Position numbers and translations under genes: made by a program. The notes below the pieces were generated by a model. The model was not told the origin of the DNA. It was given only the letters and a program-made list of their open reading frames with translations, and ran no database searches. Shown piece after piece: positions 5,851 to 13,066 of a stretch of 25,897 nt of DNA. Numbering within the stretch: the first letter of the stretch is position 1; each line of letters opens with the position of its first letter. This DNA is from a virus: positions 1 to 25,897 of IMG/VR virus record IMGVR_UViG_3300048115_000399; one strand, 5' to 3'.

Positions 5851-6246
5851 TTATTTTTTACCTATTGTGATATTGCCTGCAATCTTCTCAGCACTTCTCC
5901 CAATGACATAGCCTCCAATACCTAACTGCAAGAGATTCCAAAATTCATTCTCCAACTCAGGTATTCGCAAGTCAAATAAGGGTGCAATAAATTTAACATA
6001 AATAACAATAAAACCAAAAGCTAACATTAATATCGGTCTCCATGATCTTTGTAGCCAATTGCCCTGAGCCTCTGCAACTATGATCTCAGTTTGCATTTTT
6101 TGCAATTCCAATTCCTTTTCTTTCAGGATTTTAAAAACTTCATTTTTAGCTTTGATTCTCTCCTCATCATTTGTGAATAGGTTATCAATGACTTTTCCGA
6201 TTTCTCCGATCACTCCCTCTGTAAACCAAGTTAAAATTTTTTTCAT
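5851..6246 (-). CDS. Holin-like membrane protein (3TM/GTA-holin type)
   Basis: Protein of 131 residues, probably a holin that lets the endolysin reach the cell wall. After a charged helical N-terminal half (EERIKAKNEVFKILKEKELELQKMQ) comes the hallmark AEAQGNWLQRSWRPILMLAFG. It leads into a membrane segment (ILMLAFGFIVIYVKFIAPLF, about residues 72-91), and a second hydrophobic segment near the end (FWNLLQLGIGGYVIGRSAEK). The AQ/E-x-x-x-NWLQRSWRP motif is that of 3TM holins of the gene-transfer-agent type (Pfam GTA_holin_3TM). The ATG at 6246 overlaps the stop of the DUF5824-like gene. A second small membrane protein upstream (7726-7881) also qualifies as lysis membrane protein. Confidence 0.7.
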   Translation of the reverse strand: MKKILTWFTEGVIGEIGKVIDNLFTNDEERIKAKNEVFKILKEKELELQKMQTEIIVAEAQGNWLQRSWRPILMLAFGFIVIYVKFIAPLFDLRIPELENEFWNLLQLGIGGYVIGRSAEKIAGNITIGKK

Positions 6247-7046
6247 TGCTTTGAACTTTTAGGATGTTTTTTTGGAAGTAGATCATAGTCAGTAGTATAT
6301 TTAGAATTTTGAGGCCTTCCATTCTTAACCAAATAAAGATAAGCATTGACTCTTGCAAATGCCCAAGCAGATGCTGATTTGATCTTTGGGCTGTGAGAAG
6401 TATTAAACGCTCCGAGCCCTCTTTGAAATACTGACTTTAGTTGTCCAACTGTAACTCCATAACCAAGTTTGCTTTTGTACCTTTTATTAAAATCATCTGC
6501 TTTCTTTTTTAAAGTAGCCTCATCCTTTTTTGAAACCTTTGCTCCTCTACTTGTTGAGGCATCTCCCTTTGCAGTACCTTTGCCTTTTGGATTTCTATTA
6601 GGTGTATCGCTTTTTGGTGCTTTCGGACTCTTTTTTATCCCACCTCTTTTGCCTACCTCTGCCAAATCGATTTCTTTTAATTTACTTATCGCCCAATTTA
6701 CTCCTGCTGAGCCTCCCCATGCATCCCACATCAATCCTCCGCAACCCTCTGTGTAAGGTACATCTTTGTGTTGTTGATGTCTTTTGAATGAAGCCATGCG
6801 AGCAATCGTGTCTCGGCTGAGTTTTGCTTTTCTTGCGATTTGGGCTGCTCTTGTCCACCCCACCCTTGTTCCGCATGATGAGCCATTTTTTTCTTTCCAC
6901 TCAATAGCTCTCTTTGCATTATTTACAGCTCCTTGTGGGTAATCGTTGTATGTTTCAAATTCGATTCTCTGACCTGCATTGTACCTTTTATCTTTTTTGA
7001 TTAAGGCATTAATTTTTCCCAATATAAGTTTAGTTCTTTTATCCAT
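6243..7046 (-). CDS. Two-domain phage protein with DUF5824-like C-terminus
   Basis: Protein of about 267 residues with two recognisable parts. The N-terminal half (AVNNAKRAIEWKEKNG, CGTRVGWTRAAQIARKAKLSRDT, IARMASFKRH, GLMWDAWGGSAGVNWA) resembles a helical domain I know as an appendage of phage prohead proteases. A basic Ser/Lys/Gly linker follows. The C-terminal part (YGVTVGQLKSVFQRGLGAF, AWAFARVNAYLYLVKNGRP, YDLLPKKHP) looks like DUF5824. I chose the ATG at 7046, just after the amidase stop at 7048; upstream in-frame codons would only overlap the amidase gene. The role is unknown: capsid maturation or DNA handling is possible, though it sits between amidase and holin. Confidence 0.6.
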   Translation of the reverse strand: MDKRTKLILGKINALIKKDKRYNAGQRIEFETYNDYPQGAVNNAKRAIEWKEKNGSSCGTRVGWTRAAQIARKAKLSRDTIARMASFKRHQQHKDVPYTEGCGGLMWDAWGGSAGVNWAISKLKEIDLAEVGKRGGIKKSPKAPKSDTPNRNPKGKGTAKGDASTSRGAKVSKKDEATLKKKADDFNKRYKSKLGYGVTVGQLKSVFQRGLGAFNTSHSPKIKSASAWAFARVNAYLYLVKNGRPQNSKYTTDYDLLPKKHPKSSKQ

Positions 7047-7047
7047 T

Positions 7048-7485
7048 TTAAAATTGGTTGCTGATCCATTCATATTCTTGTTGAGCATCAAAGCATGGGC
7101 ATGATTTAGAACTGAAATCATTGTGTCCATAAACATTTGCCTGTGGGTACATTATTTTTAGATAGCACAACATATCATCCAAAGCCTCTTTTTGCTCATC
7201 TGTTCTTGTGTCTTTTGCAACCCAATCTCCATCTGCACCTCTCTCCGCTTCAACTCCTCCAATGTAACAAATTCCGATGCTATCAAAATTATGTCCTTTA
7301 GTGTGAGCACCTGTTTGCTCAATCGGTCTGCCCTCATGCACTTGACCATCCAATCCAATGACAAAATGGTAGCCGATATCTCGCCACCCTCTTTTCAAAT
7401 GCCACTTACGTATTGTCTCGACGCTTACATCTTTTCCCTCTTGTGTTGCAGAGCAATGTATTATTATCTTCCTGATCTTTCGCAT
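7048..7485 (-). CDS. N-acetylmuramoyl-L-alanine amidase (endolysin)
   Basis: Endolysin of 145 residues that cleaves the amide bond between MurNAc and the peptide stem of peptidoglycan. It is a single Amidase_2 domain like T7 lysozyme. Zinc ligands can be assigned as H10 (IIIHCSAT), H121 (YGHNDFSSK) and C129 (SCPCFD), with Y39 (GYHF) and K127 at the positions of the T7 catalytic Tyr and Lys. There is no signal peptide or cell-wall-binding domain, so release should depend on a holin. I chose the ATG at 7485 because IIIH then falls near the N-terminus as usual. Flanked by a 51-residue membrane protein upstream and a 3TM holin downstream. Confidence 0.9.
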   Translation of the reverse strand: MRKIRKIIIHCSATQEGKDVSVETIRKWHLKRGWRDIGYHFVIGLDGQVHEGRPIEQTGAHTKGHNFDSIGICYIGGVEAERGADGDWVAKDTRTDEQKEALDDMLCYLKIMYPQANVYGHNDFSSKSCPCFDAQQEYEWISNQF

Positions 7486-7589
7486 GAGCAATTAGTTTTT
7501 AAATTCTCCAAAAATCGATTCCAACCAAAGTGAAATCTACATTTTTTATCCTCCAACCAATCTGCAAATTTTCTTATTAATTTAATCAT
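7464..7589 (-). CDS. Small basic protein, 41 aa, lysis region
   Basis: Reading from the ATG at 7589 gives 41 residues: MIKLIRKFADWLEDKKCRFH, then FGWNRFLENLKTNC and SCERSGR. It is basic with an amphipathic N-terminal helix and three Cys; no family is recognised. Translation could begin further upstream in the same frame (up to 7682), but that would overlap the 42-residue gene almost entirely, so I take the ATG two bases after that gene's stop. It overlaps the amidase start by 22 nt. Confidence 0.4.
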   Translation of the reverse strand: MIKLIRKFADWLEDKKCRFHFGWNRFLENLKTNCSCERSGR

Positions 7590-7590
7590 T

Positions 7591-7719
7591 TTAACAATTT
7601 TGTGAAGCAGAGGTAGTAGAACTATACCAATCATAAATGTCTCCCCATCCATTTGAGCCATTGTTGATCTCTCCACATCCAAACCAACTCACATCATATA
7701 TCTCTGCTGTCGTGTTCAT
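7591..7719 (-). CDS. Small Gly/Trp/Asn-rich protein, 42 aa
   Basis: Reading from the ATG at 7719 gives 42 residues: MNTTAEIYDVSWFGCGEINN, then GSNGWGDIYDWYSSTTSASQ and a final NC. Its composition (Gly, Asn, Ser, Trp, Tyr) is unlike the Lys-rich neighbours and suggests a small exposed virion or surface peptide. It starts 7 nt after the stop of the membrane protein gene upstream. No family is recognised; a chance ORF is possible, but its codon use reads as coding and the frame competing with it is mainly its shadow. Confidence 0.45.
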   Translation of the reverse strand: MNTTAEIYDVSWFGCGEINNGSNGWGDIYDWYSSTTSASQNC

Positions 7720-7725
7720 ATTTTA

Positions 7726-7881
7726 TTATTTATTTTTTTGATTCATTAAGTACCATTTATTTATTGTGTAACCTATTGTTACGACTAACAACAATAATTT
7801 TAGCACCATATCAATGTTTGTCAAGCTTATTGCAAAACTGCTTATATTCAATCCGTATATTTTTAAATCTGTTAAATTCAT
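7726..7881 (-). CDS. Small single-span membrane protein, holin candidate, 51 aa
   Basis: Reading from the ATG at 7881 gives 51 residues with an N-terminal polar segment (MNLTDLKIYGLNISSFAISL), one membrane span (MVLKLLLLVVTIGYTI, about residues 25-41) and a basic tail (NKWYLMNQKNK). The form matches small single-span lysis or virion-release membrane proteins that I recall upstream of amidases in flavobacterial phages. Its ATG overlaps the stop of the fibre-like gene. It could be a class III holin, an antiholin to the 3TM protein at 5851-6246, or another membrane partner. Confidence 0.6.
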   Translation of the reverse strand: MNLTDLKIYGLNISSFAISLTNIDMVLKLLLLVVTIGYTINKWYLMNQKNK

Positions 7882-9323
7882 TATTGTAGTGTCGTTGGAT
7901 TATATCCTGTTTGTTCTTGAGTTTTAAATATCTTGTATTTAATTCTAAATTCAACATTATAATTCGGTCTTATTGTTTGGGTGTTTAATGTTCTTGCTCT
8001 TAACTGAACTGTGTTTCCTGACCTTTGAACAGTCGTTAAGAAATTGTTATTGATCTGCACATTTTCATTGCTTCTCATTAAGTAAGCCCATTTTTTTTGT
8101 TCTGCACGATATGTTCCTAAAGTAACAGCAGCAATTTGTCTGTCATAAACTTCTGCTCCTGATCGATTAAAAAAGCCCAACCATGGGTCTGCATCAGGTC
8201 CGACAAAGTTCCCCCTTGTGGTTGGTGTATAAATGTCTTTATTATCAATGACTAAAATCTCATCAACTAAAACAAATGTATTGTCATTCGGTGCTGTTAA
8301 AATAGTATAAGTTTTATATTCTCCGATTGTCTGAACTCCCCACCAACTCGGCTTGATTCTTACCCATTTATACAACCAATCCTCCATCAATTTTCCATCC
8401 TGACTAAAACTTGCGGTTGTTGCTTGGGTAAAGTTAGGTTTGTCAGGGTTCATGCTACTTAAATTTCCACTTCCGTAATCGCTAAATTGTAAGAAATTTT
8501 TATTATCCTGAGTTGTGCCTGTATAAATCCTTTTTGATGTAAGAGCACCATTAAGTCTGTTTCCTATATTTAATTCATTTGACCTTATAGTGCCATTGAC
8601 TTCAAGTGGGTACTGTGGGTCATTAAGCCTAATCCCAAGTTTGCTTGTTGATTTATCCATTAAAACGTTTCCGAACAATCTTGTATTGCCCTGAACATCC
8701 AACGGCCTCGATGGTGCTCCTGTAACATTGACTCCAATCGATCCTGTTGCCTTAATTGTTGCACCTTGAATTTGTGATGTAGATGTAATGTTTCCTGAAT
8801 TTTGATTCAAGTTTCCACTAACTTCCATTCCATCAAAAATAGTTACAGGGTTTTGAAAATTAACTTCATCCGAAAACTCAACGACACCTGTTGTGCCACT
8901 ATTTGTTTTAGCTAATATATGGTCAGTCAATAAGTTATTTTGAATCTCGACATTAAGATCGGTTCTGACATCTATTGCCGATGTAAAAGCTCCGTTGTTG
9001 TCTGATCTACCGATAAAAATCCCTCTTTCAGGGTTGTCTTGGTTGTCTGAGTTTCCGACAAATTTAATAGCACCTCCATTTACATCCCCTTTAATGAATC
9101 TCTCTTGATCATTATAAGTAAACAATAAATCCCCTGCATCGATTTTTACATCCCCACTTGATTCAATTCCATTAGTTGACCTGCCTACACTTAATGCACT
9201 ATTATTTCCGACTCCATCCTGTACCACTACTCTGCCACTTACAGGTATGCCCTGAGTGCTATCAGTAGTCTTTAGCAATCCATCATAAGTATTCCTTATT
9301 TGCGCTCCTGTTAGTGTACCCAT
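7881..9323 (-). CDS. Tail fibre / receptor-binding-like virion protein
   Basis: Protein of 480 residues, beta-rich and Gly/Asn/Ser/Thr-rich, likely a virion fibre. It starts MGTLTGAQIRNTYDGLLKTT, an N-terminus I associate with flavobacterial phage fibres. Residues about 30-290 hold repeated short beta segments (VSGRVVVQDGVGNNSALSVG, RPLDVQGNTRLFGNVLMDK, YPLEVNGTIRSNELNIGNR), which resemble trimeric fibre shafts. The C-terminal 180 residues (from about 300) contain aromatic-rich sequence (EDWLYKWVRIKPSWWGVQTI) and could form the tip. The ATG is preceded without a gap by the stop of the 53-residue gene. It is separated from the tail-tip genes by about 9 kb, so a head fibre is also possible. Confidence 0.65.
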   Translation of the reverse strand: MGTLTGAQIRNTYDGLLKTTDSTQGIPVSGRVVVQDGVGNNSALSVGRSTNGIESSGDVKIDAGDLLFTYNDQERFIKGDVNGGAIKFVGNSDNQDNPERGIFIGRSDNNGAFTSAIDVRTDLNVEIQNNLLTDHILAKTNSGTTGVVEFSDEVNFQNPVTIFDGMEVSGNLNQNSGNITSTSQIQGATIKATGSIGVNVTGAPSRPLDVQGNTRLFGNVLMDKSTSKLGIRLNDPQYPLEVNGTIRSNELNIGNRLNGALTSKRIYTGTTQDNKNFLQFSDYGSGNLSSMNPDKPNFTQATTASFSQDGKLMEDWLYKWVRIKPSWWGVQTIGEYKTYTILTAPNDNTFVLVDEILVIDNKDIYTPTTRGNFVGPDADPWLGFFNRSGAEVYDRQIAAVTLGTYRAEQKKWAYLMRSNENVQINNNFLTTVQRSGNTVQLRARTLNTQTIRPNYNVEFRIKYKIFKTQEQTGYNPTTLQ

Positions 9324-9485
9324 TTATACTGTATTTTGATGTTTAGTGTTTTCGTCTGATACCAATCCATTTTCGTATTTTTTTAAAAACCTTTTCAAAA
9401 GATCAACATTCTTTTTTTTTGGTTTGCTGTTTCTTGTTTTCTTTGACTTCAAAATTTCGATTCCATTATTTGCAAAATGATTCAT
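9324..9485 (-). CDS. Small basic protein, 53 aa
   Basis: Reading from the ATG at 9485 gives 53 residues: MNHFANNGIEILKSKKTRNS, then KPKKKNVDLLKRFLKKYENG, then a polar tail. It is very Lys/Arg-rich with one amphipathic helix (VDLLKRFLKKYE) and probably binds nucleic acid or an acidic partner. It is coupled by an ATGA overlap to the connector gene upstream, and its stop directly precedes the fibre ATG, so the frame fills the gap between 9482 and 9323 exactly. No family is recognised. Confidence 0.6.
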   Translation of the reverse strand: MNHFANNGIEILKSKKTRNSKPKKKNVDLLKRFLKKYENGLVSDENTKHQNTV

Positions 9486-9997
9486 AAAACCCAACCTGTA
9501 AAATTAGCATCTCTGTCAGGGTACATGTCTTCATTTTGATTTTGATTGTACTCAGGAAACTGCTCATTGTTAAAATTCATAAAATCAATAAATCTTCTCG
9601 TGTAGAATTGAGCAAAATTTCTGTGCTTGTCAATCAAAGAATCAACCTCCTCCTTTGTAACCGATTCGCTGTTTTCTGAATTGTGTTTGAAAACTCCTCC
9701 GTTTGCCACTTGGTAAGCAGCAAAAGGTAGGTAATCAACCATTGCATAGTGTATCAACATGTCGACAATGTAATTCTTTAGTAAAGACAAATAAGGGTCT
9801 TGCAATCCTGTGCCTCCTCCTGCTCCATCCAAAATGTCTGCAGAGATTTTATCGTACAACTTGCCACCCAAAAAATTCTGAATGTGAATCTGCTGAGCGA
9901 TTTTGATGAATTGCAAAAATTTATTCACATCTACGTTGCCATCAATGAGTGTGTTTGCTTTTAAATCCTTTGCTGTTATGAATAATGCTGTTGCCAT
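9482..9997 (-). CDS. Head-tail connector-like protein (DUF6712-type)
   Basis: Protein of 171 residues, mainly helical, probably part of the connector ring under the portal. It begins MATALFITAKDLKANTLIDG, with VDVNKFLQFIKIAQQIHIQN, LGGKLYDKI, LLKNYIVDMLIHYAMVDYLP and HRNFAQFYTRRFIDF. This pattern (helix, I-Q-x-x-L-G-x-x-L-Y-D-x-I, then a long helical core) matches my memory of the Bacteroidota phage DUF6712 proteins and of gp6-type adaptors. It follows the portal gene by 10 nt, the expected place for an adaptor. The acidic tail (NQNEDMYPDRD) may be exposed. Confidence 0.6.
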   Translation of the reverse strand: MATALFITAKDLKANTLIDGNVDVNKFLQFIKIAQQIHIQNFLGGKLYDKISADILDGAGGGTGLQDPYLSLLKNYIVDMLIHYAMVDYLPFAAYQVANGGVFKHNSENSESVTKEEVDSLIDKHRNFAQFYTRRFIDFMNFNNEQFPEYNQNQNEDMYPDRDANFTGWVL

Positions 9998-10007
9998 TTG
10001 CTATCTT

Positions 10008-11960
10008 TTATTTTTTGCCTCCACTCCAATTCGGATGATGCCCACCATTAGGCATATCAACAGGTGCCACAATCGATTCTGCTGTGCCTCTTGGGTTTAT
10101 ATTATACGACTTAGGTATTGACCTTGTTCTTTGATAATCATTGAAAGCAGGGCTTGTAATCGTCTTGCTTTTTAATCTGTATAAAACTTTTTTCCAAACA
10201 TGGTGGCAATATGGTCCTCCCTTATATTTGAATAAATCGTAAGGTTGTGATTTATGACCGAAATTTGAATTGATCCCCTCTCTGCTTGCTTTGTCAATGT
10301 CTTCAATTCTGTAAACTGCAGGATAGCCCCTTGAATCAAATCGACTCATCATTGTAGAACAGAAATCTCTGCTATCGCTTGATGATTGTTTCTTTTGATG
10401 ATACTTATATCTAATCTTGTAAAATGATTTATCTAAGTAACTAAATCCCTTTGGTTTTGGCGTTACATATCCTGCGAGCTTTTGAGCTAAGTTCTTTTTT
10501 TCATCCAATAAATAATTAGCCCAAACTTCATCGTCATACTCTTCGCCATCGCACTCAATCTCATCTACAATCTCCCATTCGTCCAAAATCTCTTCATGCT
10601 CTAAATTATTGAGTATAGCTTTTGAGATGTCCTCTGTCAATTCGACCTGCTCCGACAAATCATGCGATTCGCAAGGCATGTACCAAATTTTATCATCCAA
10701 TTTATGTTCGTGATATCCCTCACATCCCATCTCTTTAGCTACTGCGATTGCCTCCTCTTTAGTATCAAATGCACTTCGTCCATCTATTTGTTTTGAAGTT
10801 AATTTGACTCCTGTTTCCTCTTCTCTTGTTTCGCTGTCTATTGTAGTATCAATTTCGACAAACTCAAGTGGTTGAAGAGTCTTAAAATAAAGATTTAATG
10901 TAACCTCATTAAAGGCAAGTATCTTATCAAAAGCATCAAGTAATAATTCTTGAAATGGGCGAATCACAGTATTGTCCATCAATACACTTGCGACCTTTAA
11001 TTCATCGGCATTGTTTCCGAGTCCTGTTTGATCCTTGATTCCCAATAACATAGGCGATGTAATTCTATGCCCTAACATTATTTTGCGAGTACTCTCTGAA
11101 CTTAGAAACTCATACTGCAAATGTGCATCACTTAATTGAACTGCATCAATGCTACTTTGTGAATCTGTATTCTCGTTAAAGCTGAGTATAAATTTGCCTG
11201 CGTTTGAGCTGCCGCTGTACTTCTCGTAAATTCTCCTTTCAATCAATTCTCTCTCCTCTTCATTCGGTACTCCATTGTTGAAGTTGATTAACATGCTTGG
11301 GGCAAGCCCATTTTTTATGTTAGACAAGTGATAGTTTGAAACCTCCTCCTCTAATTCAGCATATTGCAAACTGCCTTGGTAATCTACAGGCGAAAAGTAA
11401 TAGTGTCCTGCAACGTAAGGTTTGATGTATAACAATTCGATTGCCTCATTGCTTGTTCCAAAAGCAGGTATTCTTTGAGGTTCATCCTGAGGTTTGATTT
11501 TAGCCCAATCGTGAAAATAGTAATAGCCCTTGACTTCTCCATCATCGTTTGCCTTTTCAATTGCAATTGTCTCAATAGGTAAGTGCTCAATTTGTGCAAT
11601 CCTTTTTCGATCCTTTGAGTAAATTATTTGAACTGCACATTGCCCCATTAGTTTGAGATCATACGCTAATTTGCGAGTGCAATCTTTATTGAACAAAGAT
11701 AATGCCTCTGCATATTCATTCGGCTTTTTATTGCTGTCTGTTGCATCTAATCCTTTGCCATAAATCATCTGCGAAATTCCATTGATAATCGCATTGTTTG
11801 TTGGGCTTCCTGAATATCTGTCTAAAAGGTAACTAAAGTATTCATTCTTTGTGCCATAGGTAACCCATGTTTTGTCCTTAGTAACCTTGATTTCAGGTGA
11901 AGTATAGTTGCTTAGATTTACAACATTAATTTTACCCTTTTCTGTACGTCTTCTGCTCAT
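10008..11960 (-). CDS. Portal protein with fused C-terminal Cys/His and MuF-like region
   Basis: Protein of 650 residues. Residues 1 to about 365 form the portal core, the ring through which DNA is packaged: TNNAIINGISQMIYGKGLDA near 54-73, KDCTRKLAYDLKLMGQCAVQ near 92-111, LEEEVSNYHLSNIKNGLAPS near 203-222, and the stem/crown-like helix region near 315-350. An acidic linker follows. Residues 399-433 hold possible metal ligands (GCEGYHEH, then MPCESH: C413, H417, H419, C430, H433). Residues 515-600 (RDFCSTMMSRF, YRIEDIDKAS, NFGHK, YKGGPYCHHVWKKVLYR) resemble the C-terminal part of MuF/minor head proteins. The ATG at 11960 overlaps the upstream stop. The C-terminal domains need structural confirmation. 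Confidence 0.75.
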   Translation of the reverse strand: MSRRRTEKGKINVVNLSNYTSPEIKVTKDKTWVTYGTKNEYFSYLLDRYSGSPTNNAIINGISQMIYGKGLDATDSNKKPNEYAEALSLFNKDCTRKLAYDLKLMGQCAVQIIYSKDRKRIAQIEHLPIETIAIEKANDDGEVKGYYYFHDWAKIKPQDEPQRIPAFGTSNEAIELLYIKPYVAGHYYFSPVDYQGSLQYAELEEEVSNYHLSNIKNGLAPSMLINFNNGVPNEEERELIERRIYEKYSGSSNAGKFILSFNENTDSQSSIDAVQLSDAHLQYEFLSSESTRKIMLGHRITSPMLLGIKDQTGLGNNADELKVASVLMDNTVIRPFQELLLDAFDKILAFNEVTLNLYFKTLQPLEFVEIDTTIDSETREEETGVKLTSKQIDGRSAFDTKEEAIAVAKEMGCEGYHEHKLDDKIWYMPCESHDLSEQVELTEDISKAILNNLEHEEILDEWEIVDEIECDGEEYDDEVWANYLLDEKKNLAQKLAGYVTPKPKGFSYLDKSFYKIRYKYHQKKQSSSDSRDFCSTMMSRFDSRGYPAVYRIEDIDKASREGINSNFGHKSQPYDLFKYKGGPYCHHVWKKVLYRLKSKTITSPAFNDYQRTRSIPKSYNINPRGTAESIVAPVDMPNGGHHPNWSGGKK

Positions 11961-12361
11961 AATACAATATAGTCATTTGTGCTTGTTTCTTTTTCAATGT
12001 AATTTCCTTTATTGATATTGTAGGATTTTTCATTGACTTGATTGATTTCCTGATCTGTAACAAAGATCTTGTCTTTGTAAACTACCCTTTTTTTGGGTGG
12101 TGTTGAAACATCATTATTTGTTATCCACAAGCTGTAAGTCATTCCCTCCTGCAATCCTACAGGTTCAAAATTGACTTTAATATAATCTCCATAGCTTTGG
12201 GTTGTATAGCTTTGATTTGTGATGTTTTCTCCTGTTATATCATCCACAATATAAGCTGTGTAATCTTCTGCCCATAAACTGCCCTGTGGTGCCGAAATAA
12301 AATAAAACTCTTGTTGTCTTATTCCTCCGTTACCATCATCGCTTGTTTTTAATAGTATCAT
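11957..12361 (-). CDS. Hypothetical virion-block protein, 134 aa
   Basis: Protein of 134 residues, beta-rich and polar: QQEFYFISAPQGSLWAEDYT, AYIVDDITGENITNQSYTT, YIKVNFEPVGLQEGMTYSLW. The strand pattern suggests an immunoglobulin-like or carbohydrate-binding-like sandwich, perhaps a capsid decoration or tail accessory protein, but no family is recognised. It is the first gene of the portal-to-lysis unit. Its ATG lies 5 nt downstream of the bipartite late-promoter-like motif, and its stop overlaps the portal ATG. Confidence 0.6.
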   Translation of the reverse strand: MILLKTSDDGNGGIRQQEFYFISAPQGSLWAEDYTAYIVDDITGENITNQSYTTQSYGDYIKVNFEPVGLQEGMTYSLWITNNDVSTPPKKRVVYKDKIFVTDQEINQVNEKSYNINKGNYIEKETSTNDYIVL

Positions 12362-12364
12362 ATA

Positions 12365-12393
12365 TGTATAACGCTATTTGTATGAATTTTTGT
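12365..12393 (-). promoter_or_regulatory. Candidate phage late promoter, copy 3
   Basis: The minus strand reads ACAAA (12393-12389), 14 nt, GCGTTATACA (12374-12365), then 3 nt and the ATG at 12361. It is the same bipartite motif as at 15466-15494 and 23408-23436 and does not contain the host TAnnTTTG element. It lies 10 nt after a terminator, so it should start a new transcript (small virion protein, portal, fibre, lysis). Confidence 0.65.
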
Positions 12394-12403
12394 GAAATAA
12401 TTT

Positions 12404-12433
12404 AAAAAAAAAAGAGCCACATTCTTGTAGCTC
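12404..12433 (-). terminator. Rho-independent terminator after the capsid unit
   Basis: The minus strand forms a 7-bp stem, GAGCTAC / GTGGCTC (12433-12427 with 12420-12414, one G-U), with a 6-nt loop and ten T (12413-12404). It lies 26 nt after the tail tube-like stop. Sequence around the stem (TTGAAAGGGAG on the 5' side, CTC plus T-run on the 3' side) is shared with the terminator at 23450-23477. Confidence 0.8.
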
Positions 12434-12459
12434 CCTTTCAACTCGACTAAAATCCAATT

Positions 12460-12996
12460 TTAGATATCTGTAATGTCAGATGTAGAAACTGTGATTCCAA
12501 CTCCTGTAATTCCTCCTGATAAGAAATTAGCAGGTTTTTTCTCCATTCCTTGAAGCGTTAAAGTGTAACCGCTGAGGTCTCCCATTGCAGCTCCACTCAC
12601 AACTGTGCCTCCATTTACGTCCGCGCCAAACTCACTTCCAACTAAAAAGAAATTGCCATTGTTATCTTCAACCACAACGTGTGGTCTTGCAACTGCAATT
12701 ACTGCCAATTGGTCGTTTGATTCAGGCGATAGCTTTTTTAATGTTAAATTAACTATTTGATCATAAAAAGTAGTGCCATTCTCTCTGCTTGATGTGATGG
12801 TTTGTTCTAATGAAGAGTTGCCTTTCAATACATATTTGTAAGCTGTCGGCGATCCTGCTACTGCTGTAATTTCATCACTTGTAGATGCGTAAGTAATATC
12901 TCCTAACGTACCGAAGTCAATGAAATAAACAGCCTGCAACCCACCTACGCTATCCTTGCAAGGTTCTGTTCTCCCTTTTGTTATTAAGCATGCCAT
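12460..12996 (-). CDS. Major tail tube-like protein
   Basis: Protein of 178 residues, probably the tail tube subunit. It begins MACLITKGRTEPCKDSVGGL; further on come YKYVLKGNSSLEQTITSSRE, NGTTFYDQIVNLTLKKLSPE, HVVVEDNNGNFFLVGSEFGAD and MGDLSGYTLTLQGMEKKPAN. This pattern is familiar to me from flavobacterial phage virion proteins placed next to the capsid gene. Length and the beta-hairpin/strand rhythm fit tube proteins. Against this, the tail assembly chaperone and tape measure are in another block upstream, so an alternative is a second abundant virion protein. It follows the capsid gene by 70 nt and precedes a terminator. Confidence 0.6.
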   Translation of the reverse strand: MACLITKGRTEPCKDSVGGLQAVYFIDFGTLGDITYASTSDEITAVAGSPTAYKYVLKGNSSLEQTITSSRENGTTFYDQIVNLTLKKLSPESNDQLAVIAVARPHVVVEDNNGNFFLVGSEFGADVNGGTVVSGAAMGDLSGYTLTLQGMEKKPANFLSGGITGVGITVSTSDITDI

Positions 12997-13025
12997 TTGT
13001 TATATTTTTTATTTGTTATGGATTT

Positions 13026-13050
13026 GTGGGTCAGAAAAAATCCAACCCAC
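13026..13050 (-). other. Hairpin between capsid and tube genes
   Basis: A 6-bp perfect inverted repeat (GTGGGT ... ACCCAC) with a 13-nt loop lies in the 70-nt gap between the capsid stop and the tube-like ATG. No T-run follows on the minus strand, so it is not a standard terminator. It could protect the 3' end of the capsid message or tune the amount of downstream product. Confidence 0.35.
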
Positions 13051-13066
13051 TCTCTCCGAATTATTA

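Noticed and set aside
6469-6919. Plus- and minus-strand open frames inside the 267-residue lysis-region gene
   Set aside because: Alternate frames within a gene that has recognisable domains; translations lack any family feature.
7590-7682. Longer start (7682) for the 41-residue gene
   Set aside because: The extension would lie inside the 42-residue gene in another frame; the downstream ATG at 7589 sits 2 nt after that gene's stop, the spacing usual in this genome.
11401-11440. Extra copy of the late motif (TGTATAAC within the portal gene) and a similar string near 25491
   Set aside because: They lie inside coding sequence, lack the full GCGTTATACA and the ACAAA box at 14 nt, and precede no start codon.
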